Translations under genes and position numbers: made by a program
From: Caballeronia sp. TF1N1
Lineage (GTDB): Bacteria; Pseudomonadota; Gammaproteobacteria; Burkholderiales; Burkholderiaceae
Length of the DNA stretch: 64,000 nt
Assembly (NCBI RefSeq): GCF_022878925.1
Contig: NZ_CP084626.1
Location: 310,001-374,000, forward strand
Direction: 5' to 3'
The notes under the pieces: generated by a model
The model's database searches: none
What the model saw: only the letters and a program-made list of their open reading frames with translations
What the model was told of the DNA's origin: nothing
Shown here: positions 10,492 through 20,655 of the stretch, in pieces
Layout: every line of letters starts with the position of its first letter
How positions within the stretch are numbered: position 1 is the first letter of the stretch

Positions 10492-10778
10492 GCTCAGGCT
10501 CCAGCGTTCTACGTTTACAGGGGTTTCATTGTAGCGGCTCGCGGTCGTCGGGATGGCTGCGCATGCGCGCATCTACCGGTTGACGAGCAAACCTTTACGT
10601 GAGGGTATTGCTGTCGGATAACAGATTCGCGAAGTGGAGGGAGGACTCTAGCGGGTTGGATCGCTCTGGATGACCGCTGAATCCGTTCTATCGCGATGTT
10701 TTATAAGGGGAAGTCGCGCGCACTGCACCTTTATGGAAATTCCACATTATGAACTCATCTTTCACGATGCAAATCTTC

Positions 10779-10807
10779 TTGCCTCCCCGCATGACCGTGC
10801 CTATACT
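10779..10807 (+). promoter_or_regulatory. Sigma-70-type promoter for the candidate small RNA
   Basis: TTGCCT (10779-10784), a 17-bp spacer, then TATACT (10802-10807). The -10 matches consensus at five of six positions and the -35 at four of six. The predicted start is about 10814, and no protein gene with a ribosome-binding site follows before a terminator at 10874-10905. Confidence 0.6.
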
Positions 10808-10813
10808 CGTTTC

Positions 10814-10905
10814 ATTGGTTGTCGCAGTTAGACACATCTACCGCGTCTCCTCCACCTCCTCCTTTGGTGGATTAAGCCCGAGCCCTCAGCGCTCGGGCTT
10901 TTTTT
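10814..10905 (+). ncRNA. Candidate small RNA with an anti-Shine-Dalgarno loop
   Basis: A unit of about 92 nt runs from the predicted start to an intrinsic terminator. Before the terminator a stem CCACC (10852-10856) / GGTGG (10866-10870) closes the loop TCCTCCTTT (10857-10865). That loop repeats the 16S rRNA anti-Shine-Dalgarno core CCUCCUUU. A further CTCCTCC lies just 5' of the stem. Small RNAs that expose CCUCC in loops are known in alpha- and betaproteobacteria and usually block ribosome binding. The frame open across this region has no recognisable protein. The promoter, loop and terminator are seen; expression and regulatory function are inferred. Confidence 0.6.
10874..10905 (+). terminator. 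Intrinsic terminator of the candidate small RNA
   Basis: AAGCCCGAGC (10874-10883) pairs perfectly with GCTCGGGCTT (10891-10900), followed by an uninterrupted T-run to 10905. No coding region on either strand ends here, so it must serve a short non-coding transcript. Confidence 0.85.
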
Positions 10906-10946
10906 CGCCCACAGCGCCCATGCGGCGGGCCAATAGCGTCATTCTT

Positions 10947-10976
10947 TTGACCTCCGCGACTATTTCCCTTTATAAT
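10947..10976 (+). promoter_or_regulatory. Promoter of rplM-rpsI
   Basis: TTGACC (10947-10952) and a perfect TATAAT (10971-10976) with an 18-bp spacer. It predicts a transcript starting near 10983 and an untranslated leader of about 147 nt before rplM. Confidence 0.7.
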
Positions 10977-10982
10977 TCAAAG

Positions 10983-11011
10983 TTCTCTTCGTTCCACGCC
11001 CGCGAAGAGAA
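10983..11011 (+). promoter_or_regulatory. 5' hairpin in the rplM leader
   Basis: TTCTCTTCG (10983-10991) pairs perfectly with CGAAGAGAA (11003-11011) across an 11-nt loop, exactly at the predicted 5' end of the mRNA. It may stabilise the transcript or be part of ribosomal-protein feedback control. The rest of the leader to 11129 is AT-richer and unstructured by eye. Confidence 0.45.
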
Positions 11012-11129
11012 GTCAGGGAGAGCCTGCCGCGCGTCCTGAACGCAAGTTCTTGAACGCTCATATAAGCAGGACCGAACAAAGGTAAAGGCTGAAAACAGCC
11101 AAGGGCAGATTTAAATTTTTGGATCGATC

Positions 11130-11558
11130 ATGAAGACGTTTTCCGCAAAAGCCCATGAGGTGACGCGTGAATGGTACGTGATTGACGCGACGGATAAGGT
11201 TCTCGGCCGTGTCGCCAGCGAAGTGGCACGCCGTCTTCGCGGCAAGCACAAGCCTGAATTCACCCCGCACGTCGACACTGGTGATTTCATCATCATCATC
11301 AACGCCGGCAAGCTGAAGGTCACGGGCAATAAAGCTACGGACAAGAAGTACTATCGTCACTCGGGCTACCCGGGCGGCATCTATGAAACGACGTTTGGCA
11401 AAATGCAAGAGCGTTTCCCGGGCCGCGCGCTCGAGAAGGCCGTGAAGGGCATGCTGCCGAAGGGTCCGCTCGGCTACGCAATGATCAAGAAGCTGAAGGT
11501 CTACGCCGAAGCAACGCATCCGCATACGGCTCAACAGCCTAAAGCGCTCGAGATCTAA
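11130..11558 (+). CDS. rplM: 50S ribosomal protein L13
   Basis: A 142-residue protein of the usual L13 length, with typical stretches [19 protein letters not shown] at the start, HSGYPGG near residue 79 and [10 protein letters not shown] near 108. L13 is an early assembly protein of the large subunit. It is followed after 11 bases by rpsI, the standard bacterial L13-S9 pair. Confidence 0.97.
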   Translation: MKTFSAKAHEVTREWYVIDATDKVLGRVASEVARRLRGKHKPEFTPHVDTGDFIIIINAGKLKVTGNKATDKKYYRHSGYPGGIYETTFGKMQERFPGRALEKAVKGMLPKGPLGYAMIKKLKVYAEATHPHTAQQPKALEI

Positions 11559-11569
11559 GGGGAGCCCAC

Positions 11570-11962
11570 ATGATCGGTAACTGGAACTACGGTACGGGCC
11601 GCCGCAAGAGCGCCGTCGCTCGCGTCTTCATCAAGTCGGGCAAGGGCGATATCGTCGTCAATGGCAAGCCCATCGCCGACTACTTCTCGCGCGAAACCTC
11701 GCTGATGATCGTGCGTCAGCCGCTGGAACTCACGAATCACGCAAGCACGTTCGACATCAAGGTCAACGTGTCGGGCGGCGGTGAAACGGGTCAGGCAGGC
11801 GCGGTTCGCCACGGCATCACCCGCGCGCTGATGGACTACGACGCAACGCTCAAGTCGCAACTGTCGAACGCTGGCTTCGTCACCCGCGACGCGCGTGAAG
11901 TGGAACGTAAGAAGGTCGGTTTCCACAAGGCACGCCGCCGGAAGCAGTTCTCGAAGCGTTAA
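11570..11962 (+). CDS. rpsI: 30S ribosomal protein S9
   Basis: A 130-residue protein with the S9 features [14 protein letters not shown] at the N-terminus, [10 protein letters not shown] in the middle and the basic C-terminal tail RRRKQFSKR that reaches the P-site tRNA. GGGGAG precedes the ATG at 11570. It is co-transcribed with rplM, and an intrinsic terminator follows at about 12009. Confidence 0.97.
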   Translation: MIGNWNYGTGRRKSAVARVFIKSGKGDIVVNGKPIADYFSRETSLMIVRQPLELTNHASTFDIKVNVSGGGETGQAGAVRHGITRALMDYDATLKSQLSNAGFVTRDAREVERKKVGFHKARRRKQFSKR

Positions 11963-12008
11963 GCGCTTTGGCGCTCCGCCTCCGTCTTACTGGACGCGAA
12001 GCTGCCCG

Positions 12009-12048
12009 AAAAAGCCGCCCGCACCGCACGTGCCGGCGGCTTTTTTTT
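12009..12048 (+). terminator. Intrinsic terminator of rplM-rpsI
   Basis: AAAAAGCCGCC and GGCGGCTTT arms (with nearly continuous pairing through GCAC/GTGC) followed by eight T residues, about 45 bases after the rpsI stop. Confidence 0.9.
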
Positions 12049-12171
12049 GTTCTGACGCGCGCTGCGCCAAATTGTGTCGAATTTGCTTTAGCCCATTGAT
12101 TTCATGGACATCGAGCACGATGTTAGGAAGAGCCCTACAATAGCGGTTAGAAGCTTAATTGGAGAATTCGA

Positions 12172-12537
12172 ATGAGCACTGTGAGCGACACCCCCACGAC
12201 CGAGATGCCTTTGCCCTTCGTCTTCACCGACGCGGCCGCGGACAAGGTCAAGCAATTGATCGATGAAGAAGGCAATCCGGAACTGAAGCTGCGCGTGTTC
12301 GTGCAGGGCGGCGGATGCTCGGGCTTCCAGTATGGTTTTACGTTCGACGAAGCCGTCAACGAAGACGATACCGTGATGGACAAGGCGGGCGTGCAATTGC
12401 TCGTCGATTCGATGAGCTATCAATATCTCGTCGGCGCGGAGATCGACTATAAGGACGACCTCAACGGCGCGCAGTTCGTGATCAAGAATCCGAACGCCAC
12501 GACCACTTGCGGTTGCGGATCGTCGTTCTCGGTCTGA
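12172..12537 (+). CDS. erpA: Iron-sulfur cluster insertion protein ErpA
   Basis: A-type carrier that hands [Fe-S] clusters to target apoproteins. The 121-residue product shows the three conserved cysteines: one in [11 protein letters not shown] (about residue 49) and the CGCGSSF pair at the C-terminus. The N-terminal extension of about 15 residues before [15 protein letters not shown] and the overall length fit betaproteobacterial ErpA. It is preceded by GGAGAA at about 12161 and followed by a UUCG-loop terminator. Confidence 0.93.
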   Translation: MSTVSDTPTTEMPLPFVFTDAAADKVKQLIDEEGNPELKLRVFVQGGGCSGFQYGFTFDEAVNEDDTVMDKAGVQLLVDSMSYQYLVGAEIDYKDDLNGAQFVIKNPNATTTCGCGSSFSV

Positions 12538-12559
12538 GTTCGGTTTAGCGGTCGAATGA

Positions 12560-12585
12560 AAAACGGAGCCTTCGGGCTCCGTTTT
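12560..12585 (+). terminator. Intrinsic terminator between erpA and anmK, bidirectional
   Basis: AAAACGGAGCC-TTCG-GGCTCCGTTTT is a perfect 11-bp stem with a very stable UUCG tetraloop and A/T tracts on both sides. It can end both erpA and the convergent anmK. Confidence 0.93.
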
Positions 12586-12605
12586 CGTTTCAGGCTTTAG
12601 TGGGC

Positions 12606-13757
12606 TCAGTGCGGATAGATTGCGCCGAGCACGCGTTCGCCCGCTGCGCCCGTCACGGCTGCCAGATTGCCGGGCTTGCGCGCGACGCAGCGCATTGCGA
12701 GCCACGCGAAGGCAAAAGCCTCGACCTGTTGCGGCGGCACGCCGAGCGCGTCGGTCGTCATGACGGGAACGCCCGCCACGCCGCTTTCTTCCAGCGCCTG
12801 TTGAAGCATCCTGAGCAACACCGGATTACGCGCGCCGCCGCCGCAAACGTAGACCGCGCGGGCGTCGGATGCGTGACGTTCGATCTCGCGCGCCACCGAA
12901 GTCGCCGTCAGCGCGGCGAGCGTGGCTTGTACATCGGCGGGAGCGAGGCCCGTGAACGCCGCGCGTTTGGCGTCGAGCCATGCGGGATTGAACAAGTCGC
13001 GCCCGGTACTCTTGGGCGGTGCTTCCTGAAAGAACGGTTCATCGAGAAACGCGTTCAAGAGCGCCTGATTGACTTGACCCGATGCCGCGAATTGTCCGCC
13101 ATCGTCATAGGGTCTTTGCAGATGACGAAGCGCCCATTCGTCGAGCAGCGCATTTGCCGGGCCGCAGTCGAAGCCGCGTACCGCGCCGCTCGCCGAGAGA
13201 ATCGTGATGTTGCTGATACCGCCGAGATTGCAGACCACGCGCGTTTCGTTTTTCGCGCCGAAGAGCGTCGCGTGAAACGCCGGCACGAGCGGCGCGCCCT
13301 GGCCGCCGGCGGCGACATCGCGGCTGCGGAAATCTGCTATTACGTCGATGTTCGTCATTTCCGCCAGCAACGCGGGATTGTTGATCTGGCGCGTGTAACC
13401 CTTTTCCGGCCGATGCCGCACCGTCTGGCCATGCACGCCGATTGCGCGCACCTTTGTGGACGAATAGCCGCTCATGCTCTGCAATTCGTGGCAGCAAACG
13501 GCGTAGCGCGTGGCGAGCGCGTTGGCGGCGAGCGCCTCGCGTTCAAGCTCGTTGGCGCCGGGCGCTTGCAGTTCGAAAAGCGCGTCGCGCAAACCCTTCG
13601 AGAACGAGACGTGAGCCTCGCCAAGAACAACGGGCGTCTTGCCGGTCGCGAACTGCACCGCGACGCCATCGACGCCATCCATGCTCGTGCCGGACATCAA
13701 ACCGAAGTACACGCCGTCCGCCGCGCCGCTTTCGATTACCTCGGTCTTTTTACCCAC
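12606..13757 (-). CDS. anmK: Anhydro-N-acetylmuramic acid kinase
   Basis: Phosphorylates and opens 1,6-anhydro-MurNAc released during cell-wall recycling, giving MurNAc-6-phosphate. The product has the family signature [14 protein letters not shown] near the N-terminus, the catalytic region GHDGQT-like [10 protein letters not shown], and an ATP-binding [15 protein letters not shown] near the C-terminus. The frame runs upstream to 13835, but I chose a GTG at 13757 because GGAG lies six bases before it and the resulting 383 residues match the family; the alternative adds 26 unconserved residues. It is divergent from tyrS. Confidence 0.9.
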   Translation of the reverse strand: MGKKTEVIESGAADGVYFGLMSGTSMDGVDGVAVQFATGKTPVVLGEAHVSFSKGLRDALFELQAPGANELEREALAANALATRYAVCCHELQSMSGYSSTKVRAIGVHGQTVRHRPEKGYTRQINNPALLAEMTNIDVIADFRSRDVAAGGQGAPLVPAFHATLFGAKNETRVVCNLGGISNITILSASGAVRGFDCGPANALLDEWALRHLQRPYDDGGQFAASGQVNQALLNAFLDEPFFQEAPPKSTGRDLFNPAWLDAKRAAFTGLAPADVQATLAALTATSVAREIERHASDARAVYVCGGGARNPVLLRMLQQALEESGVAGVPVMTTDALGVPPQQVEAFAFAWLAMRCVARKPGNLAAVTGAAGERVLGAIYPH

Positions 13758-14027
13758 GCTGCTCTCCTTCGATTCGCTCGAGTCCGCTAAGCCGCGATTA
13801 TCCGCGTAACTGGCCGAATCGTTAAGCGGCGTCAAAAGCCTCGTTCTGCAATTCGGGCGTGATTGCTGGCCGAAAGGGCGCGAAAGGGCACGTCATCGCG
13901 TAAAATCGTCGGCTCGAACCTGCAATTGCACTCATTTTCGCGAATGTCGCCGCGTTGTTCGGACGGCTTCGTCATCGGCGTTAGTGCCGCCCGCGACCGC
14001 TCATTTTGACCTCACAAGCCGCAAAGC

Positions 14028-15275
14028 ATGACCACTGAATCCAACGCACCTGCCGCGCAAGCCTTTCCGATTACCGACGAAGTGCGCAACGCGCTCGCCA
14101 TCGCCAAGCGCGGTTGCGACGAACTGCTGATCGAAGACGAATTCGCGCAGAAGCTCGCCAAAAGCGCGGCCACGGGCAAGCCGCTGCGCATCAAGCTCGG
14201 CCTCGATCCGACGGCGCCGGACATTCATATCGGCCATACGGTCGTGCTGAACAAGATGCGCCAGTTGCAGGACCTCGGGCATCAGGTCATTTTTCTGATC
14301 GGCGATTTCACTTCGCTGATCGGCGATCCCTCCGGCCGCAACGCCACCCGCCCGCCGCTCACACGCGAGCAGATCGAAAACAACGCAAAGACGTATTTCG
14401 AACAGGCCGCGCTCGTGCTCGACCGCGAGAAGACCGAGATTCGCTACAACAGCGAATGGTCGATGCCGCTCGGCGCCGACGGCATGATCAAGCTGGCATC
14501 GCGCTACACGGTCGCGCGCATTCTGGAACGCGAGGATTTCACCAAGCGCTTTCAGGGCGGCGTGCCCATTTCCATCCACGAGTTGCTTTACCCGCTGATG
14601 CAAGGCTACGACTCCGTCGCGCTGAACGCGGACCTCGAACTCGGCGGCACGGACCAAAAATTCAATCTGCTTGTCGGCCGCGAATTGCAAAAGCAATACG
14701 GTCAAGAGCAGCAATGTATTCTGACGATGCCGTTGCTCGAAGGTCTCGATGGCGTCGAGAAGATGTCGAAGTCGAAACACAATTACGTTGGCATCAGCGA
14801 GAAGCCGACGGAGATGTTCGGCAAGCTGATGAGCATCTCCGACGTGCTCATGTGGCGATATTTCGAACTGCTGTCTTTCCGCGGCATCGAGGAAATCGCG
14901 GGCTTCAAGAAGGAAGCGGAAGGCGGCCGCAATCCGCGCGACTTCAAGGTGTTGCTGGCGCAGGAGATCGTCACGCGCTTTCATTCGGCGCCGGATGCCG
15001 AGCGCGCGCTCGAAGACTTCAATCATCGCGCGAAGGGCGGCGTGCCGGACGATATCCCGAGCGTCACGCTCGCGGGTGCGCCGCTCGCGATCGGTCAGTT
15101 GCTCAAGCAGGCGAGACTCGCGCCATCGACGAGCGAAGCGCTGCGTAACATCGAGCAGAACGGCGTGAAGATCGATGGCGTGACCATCACCGACAAAGGC
15201 TTGAAGGTCGAGGCGGGCGAGTTCGTCGTGCAAGTCGGCAAGCGCCGTTTTGCGCGGATCACGTTGACCGCATGA
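14028..15275 (+). CDS. tyrS: Tyrosyl-tRNA synthetase
   Basis: Charges tRNA-Tyr. The 415-residue product has the class I signatures: [14 protein letters not shown] (HIGH) near residue 66 and EKMSKSKHN near 245. The tyrosine pocket and the C-terminal S4-like RNA-binding domain ([11 protein letters not shown] onward, about residues 355-415) are present. The sequence is of the TyrZ-like type, with longer N-terminus and [14 protein letters not shown]. Its stop overlaps the dtd start by four bases (ATGA), coupling synthetase and proofreading gene. Confidence 0.96.
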   Translation: MTTESNAPAAQAFPITDEVRNALAIAKRGCDELLIEDEFAQKLAKSAATGKPLRIKLGLDPTAPDIHIGHTVVLNKMRQLQDLGHQVIFLIGDFTSLIGDPSGRNATRPPLTREQIENNAKTYFEQAALVLDREKTEIRYNSEWSMPLGADGMIKLASRYTVARILEREDFTKRFQGGVPISIHELLYPLMQGYDSVALNADLELGGTDQKFNLLVGRELQKQYGQEQQCILTMPLLEGLDGVEKMSKSKHNYVGISEKPTEMFGKLMSISDVLMWRYFELLSFRGIEEIAGFKKEAEGGRNPRDFKVLLAQEIVTRFHSAPDAERALEDFNHRAKGGVPDDIPSVTLAGAPLAIGQLLKQARLAPSTSEALRNIEQNGVKIDGVTITDKGLKVEAGEFVVQVGKRRFARITLTA

Positions 15276-15745
15276 TTGCGCTCATCCAGCGTGTGGCGCG
15301 CGCCGACGTGCGCGTGGGCGAGCGTGTCACGGGCGCCATCGGCGCAGGCTTGCTCGCGCTGGTCTGCGCCGAGCGCGGCGACAACGAAGCAACCGCCGAC
15401 AAGCTGCTGGCGAAGATGCTTGCGTATCGAGTCTTCAGCGACGCTGCCGGCAAGATGAATCTTTCCGTGCAGAACATGGATGGCGCGGGGCGCGCGGGCG
15501 GCGTCTTGTTGGTGTCGCAATTCACGCTTGCCGCCGATACGTCGAGCGGCTTGCGTCCGAGCTTCACGCCCGCCGCGCCGCCCGACGAAGGCAAGCGCCT
15601 CTTCGACCACTTCGTGCGCGAGGCGCGCAAGAAGCATCCGGTGGTCGAGACCGGCGAATTCGGTGCGGACATGCAGGTATCGCTCGTGAACGACGGGCCG
15701 GTCACATTCTGGCTGCAAGTGCGGCCGCAACCGGAAACGCCATGA
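15272..15745 (+). CDS. dtd: D-aminoacyl-tRNA deacylase
   Basis: Removes D-amino acids mischarged onto tRNA, notably D-Tyr, which fits its place directly behind tyrS. The 157-residue product carries both DTD signature motifs: VSQFTL near residue 87 and NDGPVTF near 143. The ATG overlaps the tyrS stop and its own stop overlaps the next ATG, giving a tightly coupled three-gene operon. Confidence 0.95.
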   Translation: MIALIQRVARADVRVGERVTGAIGAGLLALVCAERGDNEATADKLLAKMLAYRVFSDAAGKMNLSVQNMDGAGRAGGVLLVSQFTLAADTSSGLRPSFTPAAPPDEGKRLFDHFVREARKKHPVVETGEFGADMQVSLVNDGPVTFWLQVRPQPETP

Positions 15746-16389
15746 CCACTCAGGTCCTTTTCATTCGCCACGGCGAAACCGACTGGAATCGCATCAAGCG
15801 CATACAAGGGCATATCGACATTCCGCTCTCCGAGCACGGGCGTCTGCAGGCCGAGCAACTGGGCCGGCGCATGGCGCGCGAGGGCGGGCTCGATGCGGTC
15901 TATTCGAGTGACCTGCAACGCGCGCAGCAAACGGCGCGTCCTTTCGCGGATGCGCTCGGGCTCGAACTGTGTCTTTCGAAGGGACTGCGCGAGCGCTTGT
16001 ACGGCGCGTTTCAAGGTCACGACAGCGACGAGATCAGCGAGAAGTTTCCTGCGGAGTTCGTCGAGTGGCAAACGCGGGACCCGGGTTTTACGCCGCCGGG
16101 TGGCGAATCACAGCGGGTGTTTTATCACCGTGTCGTGCATGCAATGGAGCCTATCCTAGCCGCGCATCCGGGCGGGCGCATTGCGTGCGTGGCGCATGGC
16201 GGCGTGCTGGACTGCATCTATCGGTTTGCTAAGCAGCTGTCGTTGCAGGACGCTCGCGACTGGCCGTTGTTGAATTGCAGCGTCAATGTCGTGGATTACG
16301 ACGGGGATGCGGCGAGGGTGGTTTCGTGGGGCGACGTTTCGCATCTGGCGACAGATACGGACGACGATGGGTTGCGAAAGCAAGCCTAA
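15742..16389 (+). CDS. Histidine phosphatase family protein (phosphoglycerate mutase-like)
   Basis: A 215-residue member of the histidine phosphatase superfamily. [11 protein letters not shown] at residues 6-16 carries the phospho-acceptor histidine, and CVAHGG near 153 the second catalytic histidine; [12 protein letters not shown] is also typical. Annotated relatives are often called GpmB, but many are general phosphatases rather than mutases, so the substrate is open. The ATG at 15742 overlaps the dtd stop (ATGA). It converges with ruvB three bases beyond its stop, without an obvious terminator between. Confidence 0.88.
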   Translation: MTTQVLFIRHGETDWNRIKRIQGHIDIPLSEHGRLQAEQLGRRMAREGGLDAVYSSDLQRAQQTARPFADALGLELCLSKGLRERLYGAFQGHDSDEISEKFPAEFVEWQTRDPGFTPPGGESQRVFYHRVVHAMEPILAAHPGGRIACVAHGGVLDCIYRFAKQLSLQDARDWPLLNCSVNVVDYDGDAARVVSWGDVSHLATDTDDDGLRKQA

Positions 16390-16392
16390 CCC

Positions 16393-17451
16393 TCACCCCT
16401 TCGCATCCCAAAGCTCCCGAATCGGCCCTGCATCGGGCGCAGCCAGCCCGAAGTGCCGATACGTCAGCAACGTCGCCACGCGCCCGCGCGGCGTGCGTTG
16501 CAAATACCCTTGCTGAATTAGATACGGCTCCAGCACGTCTTCGATGGTATCGCGCTCTTCGCCGATAGCCGCCGCGAGATTGTCCACGCCCACCGGGCCG
16601 CCATCGAACTTCTGCAGGATGGCTTCGAGCAGCTTGCGGTCCATCAGGTCGAAGCCGACGGGATCGACATCGAGCATCTTCAGCGCGGCATCCGCGACTT
16701 CGGCGGTAATGTTGCCGTCCGCTTTCACCTCGGCGAAATCGCGCACGCGGCGCAGCAGCCGGTTCGCGATACGCGGCGTGCCACGCGAACGCCGCGCAAT
16801 CTCGAGCGCGCCCTCGGGCACGATCTCCGCCTTCAACAACGAAGCCGAACGCGACACAATACGCGCCAGTTCGCTCGCGTTATAAAACTCGAGCCGCGAC
16901 ACAATGCCGAAGCGGTCGCGCAGAGGATTGGTCAACATGCCCGCGCGCGTGGTCGCGCCGACGAGCGTGAACGGCTGCAGATCCAGTTTCACGCTACGCG
17001 CGGCCGGGCCTTCGCCGATCATGATGTCGATCTGATAATCCTCCAGCGCCGGATAAAGAATTTCCTCGACGACCGGCGAGAGCCGATGGATCTCGTCGAT
17101 GAACAACACGTCATTCGCTTCGAGATTGGTGAGGAGGGCAGCGAGGTCGCCCGCGCGTTCCAGCACCGGCCCCGAGGTCTGTCGCAAATTAACGCCCATT
17201 TCCCGCGCGATGATGTGCGCGAGTGTCGTCTTGCCGAGACCCGGCGGCCCGAACAGCAGTACATGATCGAGCGCTTCCGAACGGCGCTTGGCCGCCTCGA
17301 TGAAAATCTCGAGCTGGCCGCGCACCTTTTCCTGGCCGACGTATTCGTCGAGCTGGCGCGGTCGCAACGCGCGCTCGAAGGCTTCTTCGTTCGGCGAGAC
17401 GGGCGTGGCCGCGATGATGCGCTCAGCGGCGAGTTTGTCGGTTTCGATCAT
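16393..17451 (-). CDS. ruvB: Holliday junction branch migration ATPase RuvB
   Basis: Hexameric AAA+ motor that drives branch migration with RuvA. The 352-residue product shows Walker [16 protein letters not shown] near residue 67, Walker [13 protein letters not shown] near 115, and the sensor region [18 protein letters not shown] near 168, then a C-terminal winged-helix domain. The length matches RuvB. It is last in the ruvC-ruvA-ruvB series, 80 bases after ruvA. Confidence 0.97.
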   Translation of the reverse strand: MIETDKLAAERIIAATPVSPNEEAFERALRPRQLDEYVGQEKVRGQLEIFIEAAKRRSEALDHVLLFGPPGLGKTTLAHIIAREMGVNLRQTSGPVLERAGDLAALLTNLEANDVLFIDEIHRLSPVVEEILYPALEDYQIDIMIGEGPAARSVKLDLQPFTLVGATTRAGMLTNPLRDRFGIVSRLEFYNASELARIVSRSASLLKAEIVPEGALEIARRSRGTPRIANRLLRRVRDFAEVKADGNITAEVADAALKMLDVDPVGFDLMDRKLLEAILQKFDGGPVGVDNLAAAIGEERDTIEDVLEPYLIQQGYLQRTPRGRVATLLTYRHFGLAAPDAGPIRELWDAKG

Positions 17452-17531
17452 CCGTCGATTGTACAGTGAGCTTTCCCGCGATGAACCTGGCCGAACGGCC
17501 TAATGGCGCAACACGCGAAACGCCCGCAGAA

Positions 17532-18113
17532 TCAGCCTTTCGAGAGCGCCTTGAGCGCGAGCTTGATGCCCTCGGAGACGCCGGTTCCGGCAGGCACGTT
17601 CTTAATCGCGGTGAGCGCTTCTTTCTCGGAATAGCCGAGCGCAAGCAGGGCATTGAGGATGTCGGAGGCGTGATCGGACTGCGAAGCCGCGCTTGCCATC
17701 GCGCCGAGATCGGCGCCGAGCTTGCCCTTGAGTTCGAGCAGCAGACGCTCGGCCGTCTTCTTGCCGATGCCCGGCACGCGCGTGAGGCGCGCGGCGTCCT
17801 GCGTCGTCACCGTTTGCGAGAGCTCCTGCACGCTCATGCCGGAGAGCACGGCCAGCGCCATGCGCGCGCCGATGCCGCTGATCTTTAACAACTCGCGAAA
17901 CGTCGAACGCTCCTGCGCGGTGAGAAATCCGTACAGCAGATGCGCGTCCTCACGCACGATCATCTGCGTGAGCAGGACGACCTTCTCGCCGGCATGCGGC
18001 AGGTTGTAGAAGGTGCTCATCGGCACGTCGATTTCGTAGCCGACGCCGCCACAATCGACGAGCAGATGCGGCGGATTTTTTTCCAGCAGAACGCCGGCAA
18101 TGCGACCGATCAT
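17532..18113 (-). CDS. ruvA: Holliday junction binding protein RuvA
   Basis: Tetrameric protein that binds four-way junctions and loads RuvB. The 193-residue product begins [20 protein letters not shown] (OB fold), contains two helix-hairpin-helix elements ([13 protein letters not shown] near 71 and [15 protein letters not shown] near 107), and ends with a C-terminal UBA-like domain ([16 protein letters not shown]) that contacts RuvB. It lies 24 bases after ruvC. Confidence 0.97.
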   Translation of the reverse strand: MIGRIAGVLLEKNPPHLLVDCGGVGYEIDVPMSTFYNLPHAGEKVVLLTQMIVREDAHLLYGFLTAQERSTFRELLKISGIGARMALAVLSGMSVQELSQTVTTQDAARLTRVPGIGKKTAERLLLELKGKLGADLGAMASAASQSDHASDILNALLALGYSEKEALTAIKNVPAGTGVSEGIKLALKALSKG

Positions 18114-18137
18114 ATGTGCAGTAAGTATCGAGGTTGA

Positions 18138-18680
18138 TTAGCCGATGAGACGACCGCGCCTGACGCGCAAGCCTTTTTTCGCCAGCGACGGCGCGATGGT
18201 GCCGAGCGCCGCGAGGCCGGTGCCGCCATGCGCATGGCAGATCGCCATGCCGAGCGCATCCGCTGCGTCGGTGCTGGGTACGCCTGTCAGGCCGAGCAGA
18301 CGCACGACCATCTGCTGCATTTGCTCCTTGGTCGCGCGGCCATAGCCGACCACGGCTTGCTTCAATTGCAGCGCGGTGTATTCGGCGACCGGCAGGCCGC
18401 TCGCCACCATGCCGCAGATGGCCGCGCCGCGCGCCTGGCCAAGCAGCAGCGTGGACTGCGGATTCACGTTCACGAAGACTTTTTCGATCGCCGCCTGATC
18501 TGGATTGTGCTGCCCGATGAGCGTGGAAATGCCCTCGAAGATGGTGTTCAGACGCGAAGGCAAGTCTGCGTCGGCTGTCTTGATCACGCCGCTCGTCACG
18601 TAGGTGAGCGAGTGCCCGGACTTGTCGATGATGCCGAAGCCGGTCACGCGCAAGCCCGGATCGATGCCTAGAATTCTCAT
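18138..18680 (-). CDS. ruvC: Crossover junction endodeoxyribonuclease RuvC
   Basis: Resolves Holliday junctions. The product of 180 residues starts [16 protein letters not shown] with catalytic Asp7 in an RNase H-like fold; other acidic residues include the Glu in AAIEKVFVN near 67 and the C-terminal [12 protein letters not shown]. The frame is open upstream to 18770, but the ATG at 18680 gives the conserved N-terminus. It precedes ruvA by 24 bases. Confidence 0.96.
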   Translation of the reverse strand: MRILGIDPGLRVTGFGIIDKSGHSLTYVTSGVIKTADADLPSRLNTIFEGISTLIGQHNPDQAAIEKVFVNVNPQSTLLLGQARGAAICGMVASGLPVAEYTALQLKQAVVGYGRATKEQMQQMVVRLLGLTGVPSTDAADALGMAICHAHGGTGLAALGTIAPSLAKKGLRVRRGRLIG

Positions 18681-18723
18681 GTTTGCGGAAATGCGCTCCG
18701 GCGTGGCAGTCGTTCGAAATGAA

Positions 18724-18771
18724 ATTGGCCTGTTTGTGCCGCCAATTAGCAGGCAGCGCAAACAGGCCAAT
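18724..18771 (-). terminator. Long inverted repeat between purH and ruvC
   Basis: ATTGGCCTGTTTG (18724-18736) and CAAACAGGCCAAT (18759-18771) are perfect 13-base complements around a 22-base loop. The hairpin follows the purH stop on the minus strand and has a moderately T-rich end (TTTCATTT), so it could partly terminate purH mRNA before ruvC or protect its 3' end. Confidence 0.5.
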
Positions 18772-18791
18772 AATAAAGGATGCTGCAGCGA

Positions 18792-20357
18792 TTAATGGCG
18801 GAAATGACGCGTGCCGGTGAGAATCATCGCAACATTGTGCTCGTCGGCAGCGGCGACCACTTCGTCGTCGCGCATGGAGCCGCCTGGCTGGATCACGCAG
18901 GTCGCGCCTGCATTGACCACGACGTCAAGCCCGTCGCGGAACGGGAAGAACGCGTCCGAAGCCACGGCCGAGCCGGTCAGCGTGAGACCCGCGTTCTGCG
19001 CTTTGATGCCCGCAATGCGCGCCGAATCCACGCGGCTCATCTGCCCCGCGCCGACGCCAAGCGTCATGCCGCCGCCGCAGAACACGATGGCGTTCGACTT
19101 CACGAACTTCGCCACGCGCCACGCAAACATGAGGTCGTCCATTTCCTTGGGCGTGGGGTGACGCTTCGTCACCACGCGCAGTTCATGCGGCTGCACGTTC
19201 TTCGAATCGAGCGATTGAACCAGCAGCCCGCCGCCCACGCGCTTCAGGTCGAACGCGTTATGACCGTCGCCGAGCGCGATCTGCAAGAGACGCACGTTCT
19301 GCTTGGCCGCGAACACCGCACGCGCGGCATCGCTGAACGAAGGCGCGATCAGCACTTCGACGAACTGCTTGGCTACGGCCTGCGCCGCCGCTTCGTCCAC
19401 TTCGCGATTGAACGCGATGATGCCGCCGAACGCCGACGTAGGATCGGTCTTGAACGCCTTCGAGTAGGCTTCGTGCGCGTTTGCGCCGAGCGCCACGCCA
19501 CACGGATTCGCATGCTTGATGATGACGCAGGCGGGCGCGTCGAAGGTCTTCACGCATTCCCATGCCGCGTCGGAATCGGCGATGTTGTTGTACGAGAGTT
19601 CCTTGCCCTGCAACTGCTCGTAGTTAGCGAGCGCGCCAGCGGGCACCGCGAGATCGCGATAGAACGCCGCGCTCTGATGCGGATTCTCGCCGTAACGCAG
19701 ATCCTGCACCTTCTCGAAAGCGACGTTGAAGGTTGCCGGATACGTATTGCGAGTTGCGTGCTGAAGCTCTTCGGTCAGACTCGTCAGATAGTTCGTGATC
19801 GCACCGTCGTATTGCGCGGTATGCGCGAACACTTTGGTGGCGAGACGGAAGTTCGTCTTGTAGGCCACGCTGTTGTGATTCGCGCGCATTTCGTCGAGCA
19901 CGGTGGCGTAATCGGCCGGATCGACGATCACGGTGACATCGCGATGATTCTTCGCCGCCGAGCGCAGCATGGTCGGCCCGCCGATATCGATGTTCTCGAT
20001 GGCGTCTTCCAGCGAGCACTCTTCCTTCGCCACGGTCTGCACGAACGGATACAGATTCACCACCAGCAGATCGATGGTCGGAATGTCGTGCTTCTCCAGC
20101 GCCGCCATATGCTCCGGCAGATCGCGGCGCGCGAGAATGCCGCCGTGAACCTTGGGATGCAGCGTCTTCACGCGCCCATCGAGCATTTCCGGAAAGCCGG
20201 TGTAGTCGGCGACCTCCGTGACGGGCAAGCCCGCGTCGGCCAGCAGTTTCGCCGTGCCGCCGGTCGAGAGTAGCTTGACGCCAAGCTCCGCCAGCGATTT
20301 GGCGAAGTCGATGATGCCGGATTTGTCGGAAACGGAAATGAGCGCTTGCTTGATCAT
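18792..20357 (-). CDS. purH: Bifunctional AICAR formyltransferase / IMP cyclohydrolase
   Basis: Catalyses the last two steps of IMP synthesis. The 521-residue product has an N-terminal IMP cyclohydrolase (MGS-like) domain starting [20 protein letters not shown] with [11 protein letters not shown] near residue 35, and a C-terminal AICAR transformylase domain with the conserved [11 protein letters not shown] near 270 and [10 protein letters not shown] near 445. The ATG at 20357 was chosen over an upstream in-frame start because it matches the family N-terminus. It lies downstream of fis on the same strand. Confidence 0.96.
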   Translation of the reverse strand: MIKQALISVSDKSGIIDFAKSLAELGVKLLSTGGTAKLLADAGLPVTEVADYTGFPEMLDGRVKTLHPKVHGGILARRDLPEHMAALEKHDIPTIDLLVVNLYPFVQTVAKEECSLEDAIENIDIGGPTMLRSAAKNHRDVTVIVDPADYATVLDEMRANHNSVAYKTNFRLATKVFAHTAQYDGAITNYLTSLTEELQHATRNTYPATFNVAFEKVQDLRYGENPHQSAAFYRDLAVPAGALANYEQLQGKELSYNNIADSDAAWECVKTFDAPACVIIKHANPCGVALGANAHEAYSKAFKTDPTSAFGGIIAFNREVDEAAAQAVAKQFVEVLIAPSFSDAARAVFAAKQNVRLLQIALGDGHNAFDLKRVGGGLLVQSLDSKNVQPHELRVVTKRHPTPKEMDDLMFAWRVAKFVKSNAIVFCGGGMTLGVGAGQMSRVDSARIAGIKAQNAGLTLTGSAVASDAFFPFRDGLDVVVNAGATCVIQPGGSMRDDEVVAAADEHNVAMILTGTRHFRH

Positions 20358-20421
20358 GGTGAACACTGAAACCAAAAAGGATAGCCAGGCCAGACCAGGG
20401 CGGACGCCCCGGTCCGATGAA

Positions 20422-20655
20422 TCAAATCAATCCGTGCTGCTGAAGCTTCTTGCGTAAGGTGTTGCGGTTGATGCCGAGATACTCGGCCGCAAGCGACTGG
20501 TTGCCGCCTGCCTGCTCGAGCACCACTTCGAGCAGCGGTTTTTCCACGCACGAAATCACCATGTCGTAGACGTCGTGCGGGTTGGAGCCGTCCAGATCCT
20601 GAAAATAATTGTCCAGGCTCTGGCGGACGCATTGTTCGATGTTATGTCTGCTCAT
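20422..20655 (-). CDS. fis: Fis-family nucleoid-associated regulator
   Basis: A 77-residue DNA-binding protein whose C-terminus [26 protein letters not shown] is the Fis/NtrC-type helix-turn-helix. The N-terminus [16 protein letters not shown] fits short betaproteobacterial Fis. Fis bends DNA and modulates rRNA and recombination genes. Its ATG at 20655 overlaps the dusB stop (ATGA), the same dusB-fis coupling known from E. coli. Confidence 0.92.
   Translation of the reverse strand: MSRHNIEQCVRQSLDNYFQDLDGSNPHDVYDMVISCVEKPLLEVVLEQAGGNQSLAAEYLGINRNTLRKKLQQHGLI

Noticed and set aside
10749..11039. A 96-codon open frame over the candidate small RNA
   Set aside because: It crosses a strong terminator and the rplM promoter, has no ribosome-binding site and no family likeness.
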